DNA from: Planctomycetota bacterium
Lineage (GTDB): Bacteria; Planctomycetota; SZUA-567
DNA: 62,451 nt
NCBI GenBank assembly: GCA_031261425.1
Contig: JAISJR010000073.1
Span: forward strand, 1 to 62,451
Direction of reading: 5' to 3'
Positions 59,884 through 62,451 of the stretch are shown piece after piece. Each line of letters starts with the position of its first letter. The stretch's first letter is position 1. The notes beneath the pieces are model-generated. The model was not told the DNA's origin. It did not search any database and saw only the letters and a program-made list of their open reading frames with translations. A program made the position numbers and the translations under genes.

Positions 59884-59997
59884 CCCCAGAGTTGAGAGTT
59901 AAGAGTTTAGAGTTAAGCAGTGGTTGCGCTTCGCGCGTCTTAAAAATAAAACTCCACACTCTCAACTCTCAACTCTCAACTCTAAACTCTGAAATTT
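59884..59997. repeat. Opposed heptamer arrays with core
   Basis: GAGAGTT units, core GCAGTGGTTGCGCTTCGCGC and GTCTTAAAAATAAAACTCCA, then CAACTCT units; convergent gap between TPR lipoprotein and L,D-transpeptidase. Confidence 0.88.
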
Positions 59998-60030
59998 TAA
60001 CGGCGCGAAGCGCCGATTAAAATTTCGCGC

Positions 60031-61077
60031 TCACTCCACCACCAACACTTCGCTTTCGTGTCCGGGTTGGATGCTGACGAAGCCGTAGAGTTCTTCCACG
60101 TCTTTTTTGCGCAGGCGGATACAACCGTTGGATACTTTCGTGCCGATGCTGTTCGGGTCAACCGTGCCGTGAATACCGAGACCGTTGGTGCCTTCGCCTT
60201 CCATCGCCATCCAACGCGAGCCGATTAAATGTCCGGGTTCGCCGAATTTGAACGTCTGACCGTTCGGGTCGGTCCAGTCGGGATTGACTTCCATCCGCGC
60301 GATTTTATAGCGCCCCGGCGGCGTTTCCGATTCCGGCGCGCCGAGCGCGCAACGGTAGCCGCGGATAAACACGCCGTCCAAATACCACGCCAACGAGAAA
60401 TTGCGCTTGTTGATTAAAATAAACACGCGCCCCGTTACCGCTTTCAATTTCTGCCCCACGCGCAAATTCTGCGGGTTGACCGGATTGATTGCCGCTAGCG
60501 AATACCACGTGTCAAGACCGAGTTTTTTGGCGATGCGCGTTAGATTGTCGCCGGACTGCACGCGGTAAAATTCCGCGCCCGCCACCCGCGTATTCGGGTC
60601 GAAAACCAATCGGTCATTCAGCCGGTTCAGCCGCTCAAACAGGCGGGCAAGCGTCGCCTCGTCGAGAAACCGCGCGCCGTCCATACCGAGCGCGTCCGAA
60701 TAAAAATTGCGAATTTTTTCCCATTCGTCGAAATTCGGCGTCGCGCCGGCGAAACGCGCGTAGGCGGCGTCGCCCAACGCGAGCGCGCTCAACCGTCCGG
60801 CGGCGGTCAGCGGATAGGCGGAATACGCCTGTTGCCAAAAATTCTGCGCCGCGTCTTCCTGTCCGGCGAGGCGGCTGACATTGCCCAACCGATACAGCGT
60901 TTCGGCATTTTCCTTGCGGGGAGCGGGCGACAATTCTTTTTTCAGCAACGCGACGGCGTCCGCGTAATTCCGCGCGGCGGCGAGTTGGTCGGCTTGTTGG
61001 TAAACCGGATTTTCCGCCGCGTCAACGGCGGCGGCGAGGATTAGCGCGAGGGCGAGGGCGGCGATGAGGTTTTTCAT
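60031..61077 (-). CDS. LysM L,D-transpeptidase (YkuD)
   Basis: A 348-residue periplasmic enzyme that makes 3-3 peptidoglycan crosslinks or anchors proteins to the wall. Signal peptide (1-20), TPR-like helices (about 25-125), a LysM domain (about 170-213; YRVQSGDNLTRIAKKLG) and a YkuD domain with His303 (GIHGTV) and nucleophile Cys319 (SNGCIRL). The usual SHGC motif is SNGC. Its presence shows a peptidoglycan-containing cell. The start at 61077 has no strong SD. Confidence 0.93.
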   Translation of the reverse strand: MKNLIAALALALILAAAVDAAENPVYQQADQLAAARNYADAVALLKKELSPAPRKENAETLYRLGNVSRLAGQEDAAQNFWQQAYSAYPLTAAGRLSALALGDAAYARFAGATPNFDEWEKIRNFYSDALGMDGARFLDEATLARLFERLNRLNDRLVFDPNTRVAGAEFYRVQSGDNLTRIAKKLGLDTWYSLAAINPVNPQNLRVGQKLKAVTGRVFILINKRNFSLAWYLDGVFIRGYRCALGAPESETPPGRYKIARMEVNPDWTDPNGQTFKFGEPGHLIGSRWMAMEGEGTNGLGIHGTVDPNSIGTKVSNGCIRLRKKDVEELYGFVSIQPGHESEVLVVE

Positions 61078-61135
61078 AAAAGATAAGGGTTTAAGGGGGA
61101 TAAAGGTTTTAAGGGTTTTAAGAGCGGTTACGCGG
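61078..61135. repeat. TTAAGGG-type array
   Basis: AAGGGTTTAAGGGGGATAAA and related units in about 7-bp register upstream of the L,D-transpeptidase. Confidence 0.5.
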
Positions 61136-61172
61136 TTAGCGTCGTTATTGTTTCAACGAAGAAATTGAAAAA

Positions 61173-61462
61173 CTCCGACAGTCGCCCCAACGGGGCGAAA
61201 TATATTAGCCCAGGGTAAGGGACACGTTCTACCGTCCCGCAACCCTGGGTAGCGGTTCGCGTAGCGAACCATCCGACAGTCCCGCCGCGCGGTTGGCGGC
61301 GGCAAACGCCGCCTCCGGCGGCGAGAGCGGTTCGCCAAAACGCGGCGAACCGTCCAATTTCGGTTGGCGCTTCGCGCCGTCTTTACCCAGGGTGGCGCGA
61401 CGATAGAGCGTGTCGCTTACCCTGGGCTGATATGTTTCGCGCTTTCAGCGCGGCTGTCGGAG
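61173..61462. repeat. Family B palindromic element (B3)
   Basis: 290 bases, close copy of B2: ends CTCCGACAGTCGCCC / CGGCTGTCGGAG, arms with TTAGCCCAGGGTAAGGGACA, and the same hairpin-rich centre. Confidence 0.9.
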
Positions 61463-61477
61463 AGTTTTTTTGGTAAA

Positions 61478-61540
61478 ATTTAAGCGTTTAAGAATCTTAA
61501 GATTCTTAAACGCTTAAAATCCTTAAACCCTTTCTCCTCT
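61478..61540. repeat. TTAAGCG/CGCTTAA inverted array
   Basis: TAAGCGTTTAAGAATCTTAA and its inverse TTAAGATTCTTAAACGCTTA form a long imperfect hairpin just after the autotransporter stop codon; it may act as its terminator. Confidence 0.55.
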
Positions 61541-61544
61541 GCCG

Positions 61545-62451
61545 TTAAAACTTCACCCCAATCCCCACCGTGAACGTCGCGCTGTGTCCGCCGTCCCACA
61601 GGCGTTGGTTATAGCGACCGAACAGTTCATACTTATTCGAGATCAGCGTCGTTAGCCCTGCGCCGAACACCGCGCGGTCGGCGGCAATGCGCGTTACCGG
61701 CGCCGACCACGCCACGTTTTGCGCGGCGGCAAAACGCATCGTTACGTCGTTGGCGGAAAGATATTCGTGTTCCCACCCGCCCCAAATTTCCGGCAAGAGC
61801 GCGAAACGGTCGCTGATTTGGAAAAGTTTTCCGACCCGCACTTCCAAATTTTGCGTCAGCGACCAATTGTCGTAAGCGTTCACTTTCAGCGCCGCCGCCG
61901 CGCCGGTTTCCGTGTAGGACGGATTGTGCAAATACGCCATTCCGAGCGCGTAAGACGGCGTGATAAAGAACTTTTGCGGCAGTTCAAACGTGTAGCCGAA
62001 ACGATTATACCACGCGAAATCAAATCCGGTGTTGTCGGCTTTGGCGGTCTGCTTCATAAAGGTGATATTGCGCTCGGTGTTTTGAATATGAATGCCGAAG
62101 GTCGGCGCCGTGTTGAAATAGAAATTGTCCCATTGCCAGTTGCCATAGGCGCCGAGACGAATCACATTGTCGGTCGCTTCGCCAAGGTCGCGATAAAGGT
62201 CGGCGTGATTGTAGGAATAGCCGATCAACGCGCCGAGTTCGAGTTCCGGCGCGAATTTATAACCGACGCCGCTGAGCAAACCCACGCCGCCGAAATCGTA
62301 ACCGGTCGCCGCGTGAGTTGACGTATTGGCGCCAAATCCGCCATACGCTTTCGCGAAACCGGTGAGACCATATTGTAGGGGCGAATTGAATTCGCCCTTC
62401 TCGGTCGCGGCGGTTTTCCCGCCTAACGCCGCCCGCCGGCGTTCGTCATTT
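61545..62451 (-). CDS. Autotransporter-type outer-membrane barrel, 5' part beyond window
   Basis: The C-terminal 301 codons of a longer protein; the frame is open to the window edge. Alternating beta-strand pattern with LTGFAKAYGGFGANTSTHAA, GVGYKFAPELELGALIGYSY, LRVGKLF-like strands and a final TFTVGIGVKF ending in Phe, the signal for BAM-mediated insertion. It is the translocator domain of a type V autotransporter, so a surface passenger is expected upstream. A near-palindrome (62379-62397) lies in frame in the barrel. A GTG at 62285 could open a shorter reading, but upstream residues fit the domain. Confidence 0.87.
   Translation of the reverse strand, partial: NDERRRAALGGKTAATEKGEFNSPLQYGLTGFAKAYGGFGANTSTHAATGYDFGGVGLLSGVGYKFAPELELGALIGYSYNHADLYRDLGEATDNVIRLGAYGNWQWDNFYFNTAPTFGIHIQNTERNITFMKQTAKADNTGFDFAWYNRFGYTFELPQKFFITPSYALGMAYLHNPSYTETGAAAALKVNAYDNWSLTQNLEVRVGKLFQISDRFALLPEIWGGWEHEYLSANDVTMRFAAAQNVAWSAPVTRIAADRAVFGAGLTTLISNKYELFGRYNQRLWDGGHSATFTVGIGVKF

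Noticed and set aside
1-62451. tRNA or rRNA genes
   Set aside because: No cloverleaf with a GTTCRANYC arm or ribosomal RNA landmark was noticed by eye; a dedicated scan could not be run.

Overview
The window reads as chromosomal DNA of a Gram-negative, probably anaerobic bacterium. A Kdo transferase (waaA), an autotransporter barrel, two pilus secretin/ATPase systems and several pseudopilins imply an outer membrane. A desulfoferrodoxin points to an anaerobic or microaerophilic life. Prepilin leaders of the FTLIEMLVVV type, excisionase-like HTH fused to PTS EIIA, and many small exported proteins fit the Planctomycetes-Verrucomicrobia-Lentisphaerae group, but this is an impression from protein style, not a phylogenetic result. 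No rRNA, tRNA, CRISPR array or prophage was seen.

Layout: 0-26 kb is mostly housekeeping and signalling: a cut prepilin gene, a glycosyltransferase, a MetQ-like binding protein, two hybrid histidine kinases, a C-terminal processing protease, tyrS, a frameshifted GT87-type membrane glycosyltransferase, a lipoyl E2 acyltransferase, an RNase E/G with a long N-terminal extension, adk, a GspE/PilB ATPase, waaA and desulfoferrodoxin. 26-39 kb is one half of a Tad (Flp) pilus locus: cpaB, an FHA-CpaF fusion, tadB, tadC, an FHA membrane protein, a large membrane pseudokinase and a second cpaF. 39-50 kb is mixed: a PTS-EIIA-like regulator, a GH13 branching-enzyme-like protein, argD, an island of toxin-antitoxin genes and fragments, a REP-associated (Y1) transposase, two GspG-like pseudopilins (one broken at a G16 tract), a Nudix hydrolase, a DUF457 membrane hydrolase and purC. 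50-60 kb holds the second half of the Tad locus: three TadE/TadG-like proteins, a prepilin peptidase, three tiny Flp-like pilins, a secretin and a TPR lipoprotein. The window ends with an L,D-transpeptidase and a cut autotransporter.

The most striking property is the intergenic DNA. Nearly every gap, including those inside the Tad operon, is filled by repeats: (i) degenerate arrays with a 7-bp period made from several different heptamers (CAACTCT, AATTRAC, CCCACTG, TTTTCCC types), often in opposed orientation around a GGAGT...GCGCTTCGCGC...ACTCC hairpin core; (ii) a roughly 140-bp palindromic MITE-like element (family A); (iii) a roughly 290-bp palindromic element (family B); (iv) palindromic elements (family C) whose inner part is identical in plan to the DNA flanking the Y1 transposase, suggesting that the transposase is the autonomous parent. 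The arrays begin at stop codons and even encode the last residues of several proteins.

Two further themes deserve attention. Long G/C homopolymers lie in surface-related genes (glycosyltransferase G9, GT87 G10, pseudopilin G16, secretin G8), two of them with frameshifts exactly at the tract, as expected for phase variation (or for sequencing error). And the Tad operon carries a kinase-fold protein that has lost its catalytic Asp together with two FHA domains that lack the usual Gly-Arg, suggesting a degenerate phospho-signalling module recruited as a structural part of a pilus machine.
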